Shown here in pieces: positions 53,852 to 62,480 of a DNA stretch of 64,000 nucleotides. The stretch covers positions 5,488,501-5,552,500 of the forward strand of contig NZ_LT629702.1 of NCBI RefSeq assembly GCF_900103345.1, written 5' to 3'. Position 1 is the stretch's first letter. Each line of letters opens with the position of its first letter. A program made the translations under genes and the position numbers. The notes beneath the pieces are model-generated. The model was not told where the DNA came from, searched no databases, and saw only the letters and a list, made by a program, of their open reading frames with translations. This DNA is from Pseudomonas azotoformans. Its GTDB lineage: Bacteria; Pseudomonadota; Gammaproteobacteria; Pseudomonadales; Pseudomonadaceae.

Positions 53852-54943
53852 ATGCTCACATCCCTCAAGCAAGAAAAATTCATGCTGCTGGCGCTGATTG
53901 CCGCCATCGCCGCCTACCCGCTGGAGCACTGGATGCTCAATAGCGGGCAAATCACGGCGCTGTTGGCCGGCGTGGCGCTGATCGGCTTTATCGTGGTGGC
54001 GTCGATGCGCGTGGCCCATCACGCCGAGCAACTTGCGGAAAAGGTCGGTGACCCCTACGGCACCATGATCCTCACCCTCGCCGCCGTACTGGTGGAAGTG
54101 GTGATCCTGGCGATCATGATGAGCAACGAGCCGTCGCCCACCCTGGTGCGCGACACCATCTATTCGGCGGTAATGCTCGATATCAACGGGATTCTCGGCC
54201 TGGCCGCGCTGATGGGCGGCATCAAGCATGGTGAACAGTCTTACAACGACGATTCGGCACGCACCTACAGCGTGATGATTCTCACCGCCATGGGCGTGTC
54301 GATGGTGGTGCCGGAATTTATCCCCGAAGCCGACTGGAAAATTTACTCAGCCTTCACCATCGGCGCGATGGTGGTGTTGTACACCCTGTTCCTGCGCATG
54401 CAGGTGGGGCCGCACAGTTACTTCTTCAGCTATAGCTATCCGGAAAAACGTCGCAAGAAGTTGCCGGAAGAACAGGAGGCGCCGCCGGTCAATCTGGCGT
54501 TTTCCATCGGCACGTTGGTGTTTGGGGTGATTGTGATCGGTGCGCTGGCCGAGGTGATGTCCAAGACCTTGGACCTTGGCCTGGAAGGCACGGGTGCACC
54601 GCCAGTGATCACGGCGATCGTGGTCGCGGCCATTTCGGCTGCACCGGAGATTCTGACCGCGTTGCGTGCTGCGCTGGCGAACCGCATGCAGTCGGTGGTG
54701 AATATTGCGCTGGGGGCTTCGCTGTCGACGGTGATCCTGACGGTGCCGGTGATGGAGGCCATGGCGCTCTACACCGGCCAGCCGTTTCAGATGGCAATGA
54801 CGCCGGTGCAAACGGTGATGGTGTTTATCACGCTGATTGTCAGCGCGATCAACCTCAACGATGGCGAAACCAACGCCATCGAAGGGATGACCCATTTTGT
54901 GTTGTTTGCGACCTTTATCATGTTGTCGCTGTTGGGGCTCTGA
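53852..54943 (+). CDS. chaA: Cation/proton antiporter (ChaA/CAX family)
   Basis: A 363-residue inner-membrane antiporter with about 11 hydrophobic segments in two repeats. The CaCA family alpha-repeat motifs are VGDPYGTMILTLAAVLVEVV and VAAISAAPEILTALRAA (conserved Glu in each). E. coli ChaA exchanges Ca2+, Na+ or K+ for protons. The leader of 194 bases contains taacg-aaa-cgtta, a possible operator near 53781. A REP-type palindrome with T-run terminates it. Confidence 0.88.
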   Translation: MLTSLKQEKFMLLALIAAIAAYPLEHWMLNSGQITALLAGVALIGFIVVASMRVAHHAEQLAEKVGDPYGTMILTLAAVLVEVVILAIMMSNEPSPTLVRDTIYSAVMLDINGILGLAALMGGIKHGEQSYNDDSARTYSVMILTAMGVSMVVPEFIPEADWKIYSAFTIGAMVVLYTLFLRMQVGPHSYFFSYSYPEKRRKKLPEEQEAPPVNLAFSIGTLVFGVIVIGALAEVMSKTLDLGLEGTGAPPVITAIVVAAISAAPEILTALRAALANRMQSVVNIALGASLSTVILTVPVMEAMALYTGQPFQMAMTPVQTVMVFITLIVSAINLNDGETNAIEGMTHFVLFATFIMLSLLGL

Positions 54944-54958
54944 ATCACCGAGAAACAG

Positions 54959-54990
54959 TGTGGGAGGGGCTTGCCCCCTCCCACATTTTT
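54959..54990 (+). terminator. Rho-independent terminator of chaA (family 2 REP arm with T-run)
   Basis: tgtgggaggggcttgccccctcccaca is a near-perfect stem-loop (54959-54985) directly followed by TTTTT, 16 bases after the chaA stop. The arm sequence is that of family 2 REP elements, so a repeat serves as terminator here. Confidence 0.85.
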
Positions 54991-55004
54991 AATCGGCGTC
55001 TGGT

Positions 55005-56363
55005 CTAGGTTCCGGCGATCAACTGGCGCGCGGCCTGGGTGTGATCGGCGATCAGGCCCTTGAGGTCCAGGCCTTCGACCTGGCCATCGATCACGCGCCA
55101 TTTGCCGCCGATCATCACCCGATCCGCGCGGTCTGCACCGCACAGCAGCAACGCCGAAATCGGATCATGACTGCCAGAGAAACGCAGTTCATCAAGCTTG
55201 AACAGCGCCAGGTCAGCCTGTTTGCCTACGGCCAATTCGCCGATATCGGTACGCCCCAGCAACTGCGCCGCCCCCTTGGTCGCCCAACCCAGCACACCTT
55301 CCGGGGTAATTTTTTCCGCACCATAACGCAGCCGTTGGATATACAGGGCCTGACGGGCTTCGAGGATCATGTTCGACGCATCGTTGGACGCTGAACCGTC
55401 CACGCCCAGGCCGATAGGCGCGCCCGCTGCGAGCAGGTCCAGGGTCGGGCAGATGCCGGAGGCCAGGCGCATGTTCGAGCTTGGGCAATGGCAGATGCCG
55501 GTGCCGGCGGCGCCCAGGCGCGCGATTTCATCCGGGTTGAAGTGAATGCCATGGGCCAGCCAGGTGCGCGGTCCGAGCCAGCCGACGCTGTCCAGGTAGT
55601 CCACGGTGCGTAGGCCGAAACGTTGCAGGCAGAAGTCTTCCTCGTCGAGGGTTTCCGCCAGGTGGGTGTGCAGGCGTACATCCAGGCGATTGGCAAGTTC
55701 AGCACTGGCCTCCATGATTTCCGGGGTGACGGAAAACGGCGAGCAGGGTGCCAGGGCAATCTGGATCTGCGCGCCGTCGCCACGCTCGTGGTATGCGCGG
55801 ATCAGGCGCTGGCTGTCTTCGAGGATGACCTGGCCTTGCTGCACGGTCTGTTGCGGCGGCAGACCGCCGTCGGCCTCGCCCAGGCTCATGGAACCGCGGG
55901 TGAGCATGGCGCGCATGCCCAGTTCGCGCACGCTTTGCACTTGCACGTCGATGGCGTTTTCCAGGCCCTCGGGGAACAGGTAGTGATGGTCTGCCGCCGT
56001 GGTGCAGCCCGATAGCAACAGTTCGGCCAACGCCACTTTGCTGGCCAGTGCGAGTTTTTCCGGGGTGAGCCGTGCCCATACCGGGTACAGGGTTTTCAAC
56101 CAGGGAAACAAGGGCTGATTGACCACCGGCGCCCAGGCGCGGGTCAGGGTTTGATAGAAATGATGGTGGGTGTTGATCAACCCGGGCAGGACCACATGTT
56201 CACGGGCGTCGAACACCTGCGCGCAGGGCAGCGCGGGTTCTTGGCCCTGGGCCAGGACTTCGGTGATCACACCGTCCTGCAGCACCAGGCCGCCACGGGC
56301 ATCGAGGCCATTGGCGGTGAAAATCGCGAGGGGTTTTTTTAACCAGATACGGGTCGCAGGCAT
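55005..56363 (-). CDS. 8-oxoguanine deaminase
   Basis: A 452-residue amidohydrolase of the COG0402 cytosine-deaminase-like group. It matches by context and features the P. aeruginosa enzyme PA0142, which hydrolyses 8-oxoguanine to urate, clearing oxidised guanine. Zinc-binding blocks are GLINTHHHFYQTLTRAW (near 66), HTHLAETLDE and SASNDASNMILEARQALYIQ. The length is normal for the family. The start has a clean ATG; upstream are 145 bases with a perfect inverted repeat. It shares the stretch with adenine deaminase and a nucleobase permease. Confidence 0.88.
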   Translation of the reverse strand: MPATRIWLKKPLAIFTANGLDARGGLVLQDGVITEVLAQGQEPALPCAQVFDAREHVVLPGLINTHHHFYQTLTRAWAPVVNQPLFPWLKTLYPVWARLTPEKLALASKVALAELLLSGCTTAADHHYLFPEGLENAIDVQVQSVRELGMRAMLTRGSMSLGEADGGLPPQQTVQQGQVILEDSQRLIRAYHERGDGAQIQIALAPCSPFSVTPEIMEASAELANRLDVRLHTHLAETLDEEDFCLQRFGLRTVDYLDSVGWLGPRTWLAHGIHFNPDEIARLGAAGTGICHCPSSNMRLASGICPTLDLLAAGAPIGLGVDGSASNDASNMILEARQALYIQRLRYGAEKITPEGVLGWATKGAAQLLGRTDIGELAVGKQADLALFKLDELRFSGSHDPISALLLCGADRADRVMIGGKWRVIDGQVEGLDLKGLIADHTQAARQLIAGT

Positions 56364-56469
56364 TGGCCGGCTCCTCTGAATGATGGGTTCAGGTTTGCCA
56401 GCTCAGTGTTGCCCTGTCTGCTGATCCAGGGTCGCCGGTGAAGGCGAGGGGGCAGTCTACGCGCGGATC

Positions 56470-56495
56470 GTTATCGACGGCAATCGGTCGATAAC
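56470..56495. promoter_or_regulatory. Inverted repeat upstream of the 8-oxoguanine deaminase gene
   Basis: gttatcgac and gtcgataac form a perfect nine-base dyad with an eight-base centre, about 107 bases upstream of the deaminase ATG and just past the SDR stop. It has no T-run. It is a candidate operator or a 3' hairpin of the SDR gene. Confidence 0.45.
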
Positions 56496-56508
56496 AATCC
56501 CGCACCGC

Positions 56509-57195
56509 TTACCAGGCGATGGTGTCGCCTTTGTAGTCGATGAAGTGATGACCACCTTTGCCGGTGTAGGCGTTCACCTGGTCGACCAGGCCGCGCACGC
56601 TGGTGTCGACATCGATGTGCGCGTTTTCACCGCCCATGTCGGTCTTCACCCAGCCCGGATGCAGCGACAATACGGTCAGCTTGTGATCACCCAACTGAGT
56701 GATGAAGCTGTTGGTCATGGAGTTGAGTGCCGCCTTGCTGGCTTTGTATAGCGCCAGGTCCGAGCCGTCGGGGATGGTCACGCTGCCCAGCACCGAACTC
56801 ATGAACGCCAGTACGCCAGTGTCCTTACGGATTTGCCCGACGAAGCGCTGGGCCAGGTTGATCGGCGCTACGGCATTGGTGAAAAACAGTTGGCCGACTT
56901 CGGCCAGGGTGGCGTGGCCCGGCTCCTGGTTGGCAGGGCCCTTGACGCCGGCGTTGACGAACAGCAGGTCGAAGGTGCGGGCCTTGAGGCGTTGGCTCAG
57001 GGCGATCACGGCTTGCTGATCGTCCATGTCGAGTTTCTCGATCTGCACCGGCCCAACGGCTTTCAGCGCATCGGCCTTGCTCGGGTCACGCACGGTGGCG
57101 GTCACGTCCCAGCCGTCCTGAAGCAGTTGCTTGACCAGGCCAAGGCCCAGGCCGCGGGAGGCGCCGATGATCAGTGCGGTTTTTGGCGTAGACAT
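56509..57195 (-). CDS. Short-chain dehydrogenase/reductase (SDR)
   Basis: A 228-residue Rossmann-fold oxidoreductase. The cofactor motif is IIGASRGLGLGLVKQL (residues 10-25) and the Asn block is LLFVNAGVKGP. The catalytic residues are Ser (FMSSVLGS) and Tyr-Lys (ALYKASKAALNSM). It looks like the small C-factor/sniffer-type SDR branch. Substrate unknown. It is followed by the IMPACT gene upstream on the same strand (34 bases). Confidence 0.9.
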   Translation of the reverse strand: MSTPKTALIIGASRGLGLGLVKQLLQDGWDVTATVRDPSKADALKAVGPVQIEKLDMDDQQAVIALSQRLKARTFDLLFVNAGVKGPANQEPGHATLAEVGQLFFTNAVAPINLAQRFVGQIRKDTGVLAFMSSVLGSVTIPDGSDLALYKASKAALNSMTNSFITQLGDHKLTVLSLHPGWVKTDMGGENAHIDVDTSVRGLVDQVNAYTGKGGHHFIDYKGDTIAW

Positions 57196-57229
57196 GAAAA
57201 GCTTCCTTTAGCGTCGCGGTTCACGGAGT

Positions 57230-57811
57230 TCAGCGTTGTAGCAGGATACGCCCACGGCTGAGGTCGGCGAGTTGAATTTGCAGGGTATCGATATGCGCTT
57301 CGCCCAAGGCCAGTTGCAGCTCGACGCCGTTGGCGGTGAAGGTTTCTTCGACCACCAGTCCACCCAGCTCAGCCACACGCAATTTCACCAGGTTCAACTC
57401 GGCGAAGCCACAGGCGCAACTCAAGGGGACACGGCTGATCAGTTCGATGCGGTCGGCCGTTTGCAGGCACTTATTCGCGCCACCGCCGTAGGCCCGGGCG
57501 AGGCCGCCGGTGCCCAACTGGATGCCGCCGTACCAGCGAATCACCAGCACCGCCACCTGATCAAAACCCTGTGCCTCGATGGCCGCCAGGATCGGCCGCC
57601 CGGCGGTGCCGCCGGGTTCGCCATCGTCGTTGCTGCGGTATTGATCGGCCAGTTTCCAGGCCCAGCAATTGTGCGTGGCGTTCAAGTCGCTGTGTTGCTC
57701 GAAAAACGCCTGGGCGTCTTGCGGGCTGGTAATCGGTGCGGCGAGGGTGATAAAGCGGCTTTTGCGTATTTCTTCGCGAAACTCGCAAAGGCCGGTGAGC
57801 GTGAAAGGCAT
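57230..57811 (-). CDS. IMPACT/YigZ family protein
   Basis: A 193-residue protein of the YigZ/IMPACT family. The N-terminal domain (about 1-115) shows the family blocks SRFITLAAPITS, CWAWKL, DDGEPGGTAGRPIL and VRWYGGIQLGTGGLARAY (here with an Ile insertion). The C-terminal ferredoxin-like domain (about 125-193) is as in YigZ. The biochemical role is unknown; eukaryotic IMPACT binds GCN1. It lies 12 bases after the TetR gene and 34 bases before the SDR gene, so all three may be cotranscribed. Confidence 0.93.
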   Translation of the reverse strand: MPFTLTGLCEFREEIRKSRFITLAAPITSPQDAQAFFEQHSDLNATHNCWAWKLADQYRSNDDGEPGGTAGRPILAAIEAQGFDQVAVLVIRWYGGIQLGTGGLARAYGGGANKCLQTADRIELISRVPLSCACGFAELNLVKLRVAELGGLVVEETFTANGVELQLALGEAHIDTLQIQLADLSRGRILLQR

Positions 57812-57823
57812 AAGTCGCTTCGT

Positions 57824-58483
57824 TTAATGGGCGGGCTTGATGCCGCAGCCCTTGAGGATGATGTGGATCAGGTTGGTGCCGGCGTCTTCCATGTCCTGCT
57901 TGGTCAGCTTGGTGCGACCGGTGACGCGGCAGATCTGGGTGGCGAAGTCGGCATAGTGCTGGGTGCTGCCCCACAGCAGGAAGATCAGGTGCACGGGGTC
58001 TATCGGGTCCATCTTGCCGGCGTCGATCCAGGCCTGGAACACGGCTGCCCGGCCGCTGAACCAGGCGCGGTAGTCCTGGCTGAAATATTCGGTGAGGCAT
58101 TCGCCGCCACTGATGATCTCCATGGCGAAGATTCGCGAAGCCTGCGGCTGGCGCCGCGAGAACTCCATCTTGGTACGGATGTAGCGGGTGAGCGCCACGG
58201 CGGGGTCATCCTCGGCGGTCAGCGTGTTGAAGGTGCTGTCCCACAGTTCGAGGATATTGCTGAGCACCGCGATATACAGGCCCAGCTTGTTGGTGAAGTA
58301 GTAATGCAAGTTGGCCTTGGGCAGCCCGGCACTGGCTGCGATGGTGTTCATGCTGGTGCCTTTGTAGCCATGGCGCGCGAACTCGTCTTCAGCTGCCTGC
58401 AGAATCGCTTGTTCGTTCTTTTGCCGAATGCGGCTGGCGGGCTTACCGGCGTGGTTGCTGTGGGCAGGAACTTCGAGGCTCAT
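57824..58483 (-). CDS. TetR-family regulator (RutR-like)
   Basis: A 219-residue TetR-family regulator. The DNA-binding helix pair is at about 20-65 (ILQAAEDEFARHGYKGTSMN, ASAGLPKANLHYYFTNKLGL). The C-terminal domain resembles the YcdC/RutR type that senses pyrimidines. This suits its position by a nucleobase permease; a link to pyrimidine or beta-alanine breakdown is inference. The frame opens at GTG 58522; ATG 58483 is favoured since family members start closer to the helix-turn-helix. Neither start has a strong ribosome site. Confidence 0.87.
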   Translation of the reverse strand: MSLEVPAHSNHAGKPASRIRQKNEQAILQAAEDEFARHGYKGTSMNTIAASAGLPKANLHYYFTNKLGLYIAVLSNILELWDSTFNTLTAEDDPAVALTRYIRTKMEFSRRQPQASRIFAMEIISGGECLTEYFSQDYRAWFSGRAAVFQAWIDAGKMDPIDPVHLIFLLWGSTQHYADFATQICRVTGRTKLTKQDMEDAGTNLIHIILKGCGIKPAH

Positions 58484-58570
58484 GGAGGTTTCCGTGCTGA
58501 TCGATTGAGACGACGTGTGCACAGATAACCCACCCTCAAGCCTCAGACAAGTCCTGATGCAATAAAACCG

Positions 58571-59980
58571 TCAAAGCGGTTCCAGGCTGTCGCTTTCCGG
58601 CGCTTTGTTTGCGGCAGCGTTGGGGGCCTTGCTTTCCGGCAGCAGCAAGCACAATACGATGGCCGTCAGCCCGCCGCTGGTGATAGCGGAGTCAAACAGG
58701 TTTTGTATGAGCGTCGGCATCAGATCCAGCAGGTTCGGTTGGGCGGCGATGCCGAGGCCGACGCCAAACGAAGTGGCGATGATCAGCATGCTGCGCCGGT
58801 CCAGCGGTGCCTGGGCGAGGATGCGCACGCCGGCGGCGGCGACACTGCCGAACATCACCAGCGTCGCGCCGCCCAATACCGGCTTGGGGATTTGCTGTAG
58901 CACTGCGCCAATCAGTGGAAACAAACCGAGGCAAAACAGCACCACGCCGATGTACAGGCCAACGTAGCGGCTGGCCACGCCGGTAAGTTGGATCACGCCG
59001 TTGTTCTGCGCGAAGGTGGTGTTGGGGAAGGCGCTAAAGGTAGCGGCGAGCATGCAGCTCACGCCATCACCGAGTACGCCGCCCTTGAGTCGGCTTATAT
59101 AAGAAGGGCCACTGATGGGTTGGCGGGCGATCATGCAGTTGGCGGTGAGGTCGCCGACGGTTTCGATGCTGCTGATCAGATAAATCAGCGCGATTGGCAG
59201 GAAGGCGCTCCAGTCGAAGTTGAAACCAAAGCGGAACGGGATCGGCAGGCTGACCAGCGGCAGATCGGGCAAGGCTTGAGGCACCAGCTTGCCGCTGAAC
59301 CAGGCAGCCAGACTGCCGAGGGCGAGGCCGATGATGATGGCTGAGAGGCGCACCCAGGGAGTGTTAGAGCGGTTGAGCAGAATGATCGTCAACACCACGA
59401 ACAGGCCCAGCGCCAGGTTGGTGGGGGCGCCGAAGTCGGGGGCGTTGAAGCCGCCGCCTAGGTCGGTGATACCGACCTTGATCAAGCTGATGCCGATCAG
59501 GGTGATGACAATTCCGGTTACCAAGGGCGTGATGACCCGGCGCAGTTGCCCGATAAACCGGCTCAACACGATCTGTACCACGGCGCCGAAAAAGCACACG
59601 CCGAAGATCATCGCCATGATGTCTTCCGGGCTGCCGCCGCGTTGTTTCACCAGAAAACCCGCCGACAATACCGCGCCCAGAAAAGCGAAGCTGGTGCCTT
59701 GCAGGCAGATCATCCCGGCACCGATACCAAATGGCCTGCGCGCCTGGATGAAGGTGCCGACACCCGAGACCATCAGCGCCATGCTGATCAGGTAAGGCAA
59801 ATGGGCGGTGAGGCCCAGGGTGGAGCCGATGATCAGCGGTGGGGTGATGATGCCGACAAATGCAGCGAGTACATGTTGCAGTGCGGCGAGAAAGGCAGGC
59901 GCAGGTTTCGGGCGGTCGTTGAGGCCGTAGATAAGGTCGCTGCTGTTGGACGCTTCTGGTGGCATGGCGGGCAAACTCAA
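58571..59980 (-). CDS. NCS2-family nucleobase/proton symporter (xanthine/uracil permease)
   Basis: A 469-residue (from TTG 59980) inner-membrane permease with about 14 membrane segments. The NCS2 signature lies in ISSIETVGDLTANCMIAR (helix 8, binding Glu), and a Gln/Glu-rich helix 10 follows. GVGTFIQARRPFGIGAGM is a characteristic block of the purine group (xanthine/urate). TTG 59980 is preceded by aagga at an eight-base distance, while ATG 59965 has no good ribosome site; the start is thus open. The neighbouring 8-oxoguanine deaminase makes urate, so a purine substrate is plausible. Confidence 0.9.
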   Translation of the reverse strand: MSLPAMPPEASNSSDLIYGLNDRPKPAPAFLAALQHVLAAFVGIITPPLIIGSTLGLTAHLPYLISMALMVSGVGTFIQARRPFGIGAGMICLQGTSFAFLGAVLSAGFLVKQRGGSPEDIMAMIFGVCFFGAVVQIVLSRFIGQLRRVITPLVTGIVITLIGISLIKVGITDLGGGFNAPDFGAPTNLALGLFVVLTIILLNRSNTPWVRLSAIIIGLALGSLAAWFSGKLVPQALPDLPLVSLPIPFRFGFNFDWSAFLPIALIYLISSIETVGDLTANCMIARQPISGPSYISRLKGGVLGDGVSCMLAATFSAFPNTTFAQNNGVIQLTGVASRYVGLYIGVVLFCLGLFPLIGAVLQQIPKPVLGGATLVMFGSVAAAGVRILAQAPLDRRSMLIIATSFGVGLGIAAQPNLLDLMPTLIQNLFDSAITSGGLTAIVLCLLLPESKAPNAAANKAPESDSLEPL

Positions 59981-60045
59981 GGTCTATGTCCTTGGGTTGT
60001 TGCAAAAAGCTGTCCAACTGCTCAGCTTTTAGCTGCGAGGCCGAG

Positions 60046-60966
60046 TTAACGGGTTGCCGCGAGACTTTCCAGGAAGCTTTCCAGCACCAAATGGGGGCGC
60101 CGGCCTTTGCGCGTGACCGATGCGAGGCTTAAATCGTAAAAACGTGTAGCCGGTTTCAGTGCTCGCAGTCGGCCTTGCTGTACCCACAGGCTCGCGTAGT
60201 GGTCGGGCAGGTAGCCGATGTAACGGCCGGTGAGGATCAGGAACGCCATGCCTTCGCGGTCGGAGGCGCTGGCGGTGCAGTTGAGCGCCTGGTAATGGGC
60301 CTGGATCTCGGCGGGCAGGCGGAAGGTCGGGGCGATGGCGTCCTGGGCATCGATGCGTGCATCGTCGAGTTGCTTGTTGTCGGCGTAGAACAACGGGTGG
60401 CCGACTGCGCAGTAGAGCAGTGAGCGTTCGCTGTACAGCGGCTGGTATTCCAACCCCGACAAGGCGCTGGCCTGGGGCACTACGCCAACATGCAGACGGC
60501 CATCGAGTACGCCTTGCTCGACTTCGTTGGGGGCGATCATACGGATCTGGATCTGCACGTCCGGCCCGCGTTCCTTCAACTGTGCAAGCGCATGGGTGAT
60601 GCGCATGTGGGGCAGGGTGACCAGGTTATCGGTAAGGCCGATGATCAGCTCGCCGCGCAGGTGCTGGTGCAGGCCATTGACCTCGGTGCGAAAGCTTTCC
60701 AGGGCACTCAGCAGTTGCAGGGCCGACTGGTAGACCTCGCGGCCCTCTTCGGTCAGGGAAAAACCGGCGCGGCCGCGTTGGCACAGCCTTAGTCCGAGGC
60801 GTTGCTCCAGGTCACTCATTTGCTGGCTGATCGCCGAGCGCCCGATGCCCAGCACGGTTTCCGCTGCTGAAAAGCCGCCGCACTCCACCACGCTGCGAAA
60901 GATGCGCAGCAGGCGGATATCGAAGTCGCTGACTTGGGCCAGGGGATCGGGTCGACGGCTGCTCAT
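60046..60966 (-). CDS. bauR: LysR-family regulator divergent from bauA (BauR-like)
   Basis: A 306-residue LysR-type regulator. The winged helix lies at about 12-75 (LLRIFRSVVECGGFSAAETV, GIGRSAISQQMSDLEQRL), followed by the two-lobe effector domain with GELIIGLTDNLVTLPHMRI. It is transcribed away from bauA, with a 125-base shared control region. In P. aeruginosa the gene at this place (PA0133, bauR) activates the beta-alanine operon; that family equivalence is from position and memory, so the name is tentative. Confidence 0.82.
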   Translation of the reverse strand: MSSRRPDPLAQVSDFDIRLLRIFRSVVECGGFSAAETVLGIGRSAISQQMSDLEQRLGLRLCQRGRAGFSLTEEGREVYQSALQLLSALESFRTEVNGLHQHLRGELIIGLTDNLVTLPHMRITHALAQLKERGPDVQIQIRMIAPNEVEQGVLDGRLHVGVVPQASALSGLEYQPLYSERSLLYCAVGHPLFYADNKQLDDARIDAQDAIAPTFRLPAEIQAHYQALNCTASASDREGMAFLILTGRYIGYLPDHYASLWVQQGRLRALKPATRFYDLSLASVTRKGRRPHLVLESFLESLAATR

Positions 60967-61091
60967 AGTTTAGTGAAGGCCTGACTGAAGGTTAGAAGAG
61001 TTGAATTTCACCGACTTTATCGCCGTGGCAATTTAGCTGCAACAACGCTTTTCAATCCCGACGCTGCCTTTTGCCCTGCGAGGTTTTGCTG

Positions 61092-62441
61092 ATGAACATG
61101 CCCGAAAACGCCCCATCGTCCCTGGCCAGCCAATTGAAGTTGGACGCGCACTGGATGCCGTACACCGCCAATCGTAACTTCCAGCGTGACCCGCGGCTGA
61201 TTGTGGCCGCCGAAGGAAGCTGGTTGACCGATGACAAAGGCCGCAAGGTCTATGACTCATTGTCGGGCCTGTGGACCTGTGGTGCCGGGCATACGCGCAA
61301 GGAGATTCAGGAAGCAGTCGCCAAGCAGCTGGGCACGTTGGACTACTCGCCGGGCTTCCAATACGGTCATCCATTGTCCTTCCAATTGGCGGAAAAGATC
61401 ACCGACCTGACCCCTGGCAACCTGAACCATGTGTTCTTCACCGACTCCGGCTCCGAGTGCGCCGATACCGCCGTGAAGATGGTGCGTGCGTACTGGCGCC
61501 TGAAGGGCCAGGCCACCAAGACCAAGATGATTGGCCGCGCCCGTGGCTATCATGGTGTGAACATTGCCGGTACCAGCCTGGGTGGCGTCAACGGCAACCG
61601 TAAGCTGTTTGGCCAGGGCTTGATGGACGTTGACCATTTGCCGCACACCTTGCTGGCGAGCAATGCCTTCTCCCGTGGCATGCCGGAACAGGGCGGTATC
61701 GCGCTGGCAGACGAACTGCTCAAGCTGATCGAATTGCACGACGCGTCGAACATCGCCGCGGTATTTGTCGAGCCAATGGCCGGCTCCGCGGGTGTGCTGG
61801 TGCCGCCACAGGGTTATCTCAAGCGTCTGCGTGAGATCTGTGATCAGCACAACATCCTGCTGGTGTTCGATGAAGTGATCACCGGTTTCGGCCGTACCGG
61901 CTCGATGTTCGGTGCCGACAGCTTCGGCGTGACCCCGGACCTGATGTGCATCGCCAAGCAAGTCACCAACGGCGCGATCCCGATGGGCGCGGTGATTGCC
62001 AGCAGCGAGATCTACCAGACCTTCATGAACCAGGCGACGCCGGAGTACGCGGTGGAATTCCCCCACGGCTACACCTACTCGGCGCACCCGGTGGCCTGCG
62101 CGGCTGGCCTGGCGGCATTGGACCTGTTGCAGAAGGAAAACCTGGTGCAGAGCGTCGCTGAAGTTGCCCCGCACTTTGAGAATGCGCTGCATGGCTTGAA
62201 GGGCAGCAAGAACGTGATCGACATCCGCAACTACGGCCTGGCCGGCGCGATCCAGATTGCCCCGCGTGATGGTGATGCCATCGTGCGTCCGTTCGAGGCT
62301 GGCATGGCCTTGTGGAAAGCCGGTTTCTACGTGCGCTTTGGCGGTGACACGCTGCAGTTCGGGCCAACCTTCAATAGTAAGCCGCAGGACCTGGATCGCC
62401 TGTTCGATGCGGTCGGCGAAGTGCTTAACAAGATCGACTGA
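61092..62441 (+). CDS. bauA: Beta-alanine--pyruvate transaminase (omega-aminotransferase)
   Basis: A 449-residue class III PLP aminotransferase that moves the amino group of beta-alanine to pyruvate, giving malonate semialdehyde and alanine. Diagnostic blocks are YDSLSGLWTCGAGHTRKEI, FFTDSGSECADTAVKM, ARGYHGVNIAGTSLGG and the Asp in LLVFDEVITGFGRTG; the PLP Lys is in CIAKQVTNGAIPMG. The frame opens at 61071, but ATG 61092 has gagg eight bases upstream and begins where family members do. bauC follows after 39 bases. Confidence 0.95.
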   Translation: MNMPENAPSSLASQLKLDAHWMPYTANRNFQRDPRLIVAAEGSWLTDDKGRKVYDSLSGLWTCGAGHTRKEIQEAVAKQLGTLDYSPGFQYGHPLSFQLAEKITDLTPGNLNHVFFTDSGSECADTAVKMVRAYWRLKGQATKTKMIGRARGYHGVNIAGTSLGGVNGNRKLFGQGLMDVDHLPHTLLASNAFSRGMPEQGGIALADELLKLIELHDASNIAAVFVEPMAGSAGVLVPPQGYLKRLREICDQHNILLVFDEVITGFGRTGSMFGADSFGVTPDLMCIAKQVTNGAIPMGAVIASSEIYQTFMNQATPEYAVEFPHGYTYSAHPVACAAGLAALDLLQKENLVQSVAEVAPHFENALHGLKGSKNVIDIRNYGLAGAIQIAPRDGDAIVRPFEAGMALWKAGFYVRFGGDTLQFGPTFNSKPQDLDRLFDAVGEVLNKID

Positions 62442-62480
62442 TTTCTCCTTCTATATAGAACAACTTTTCAGGAGCCCCGC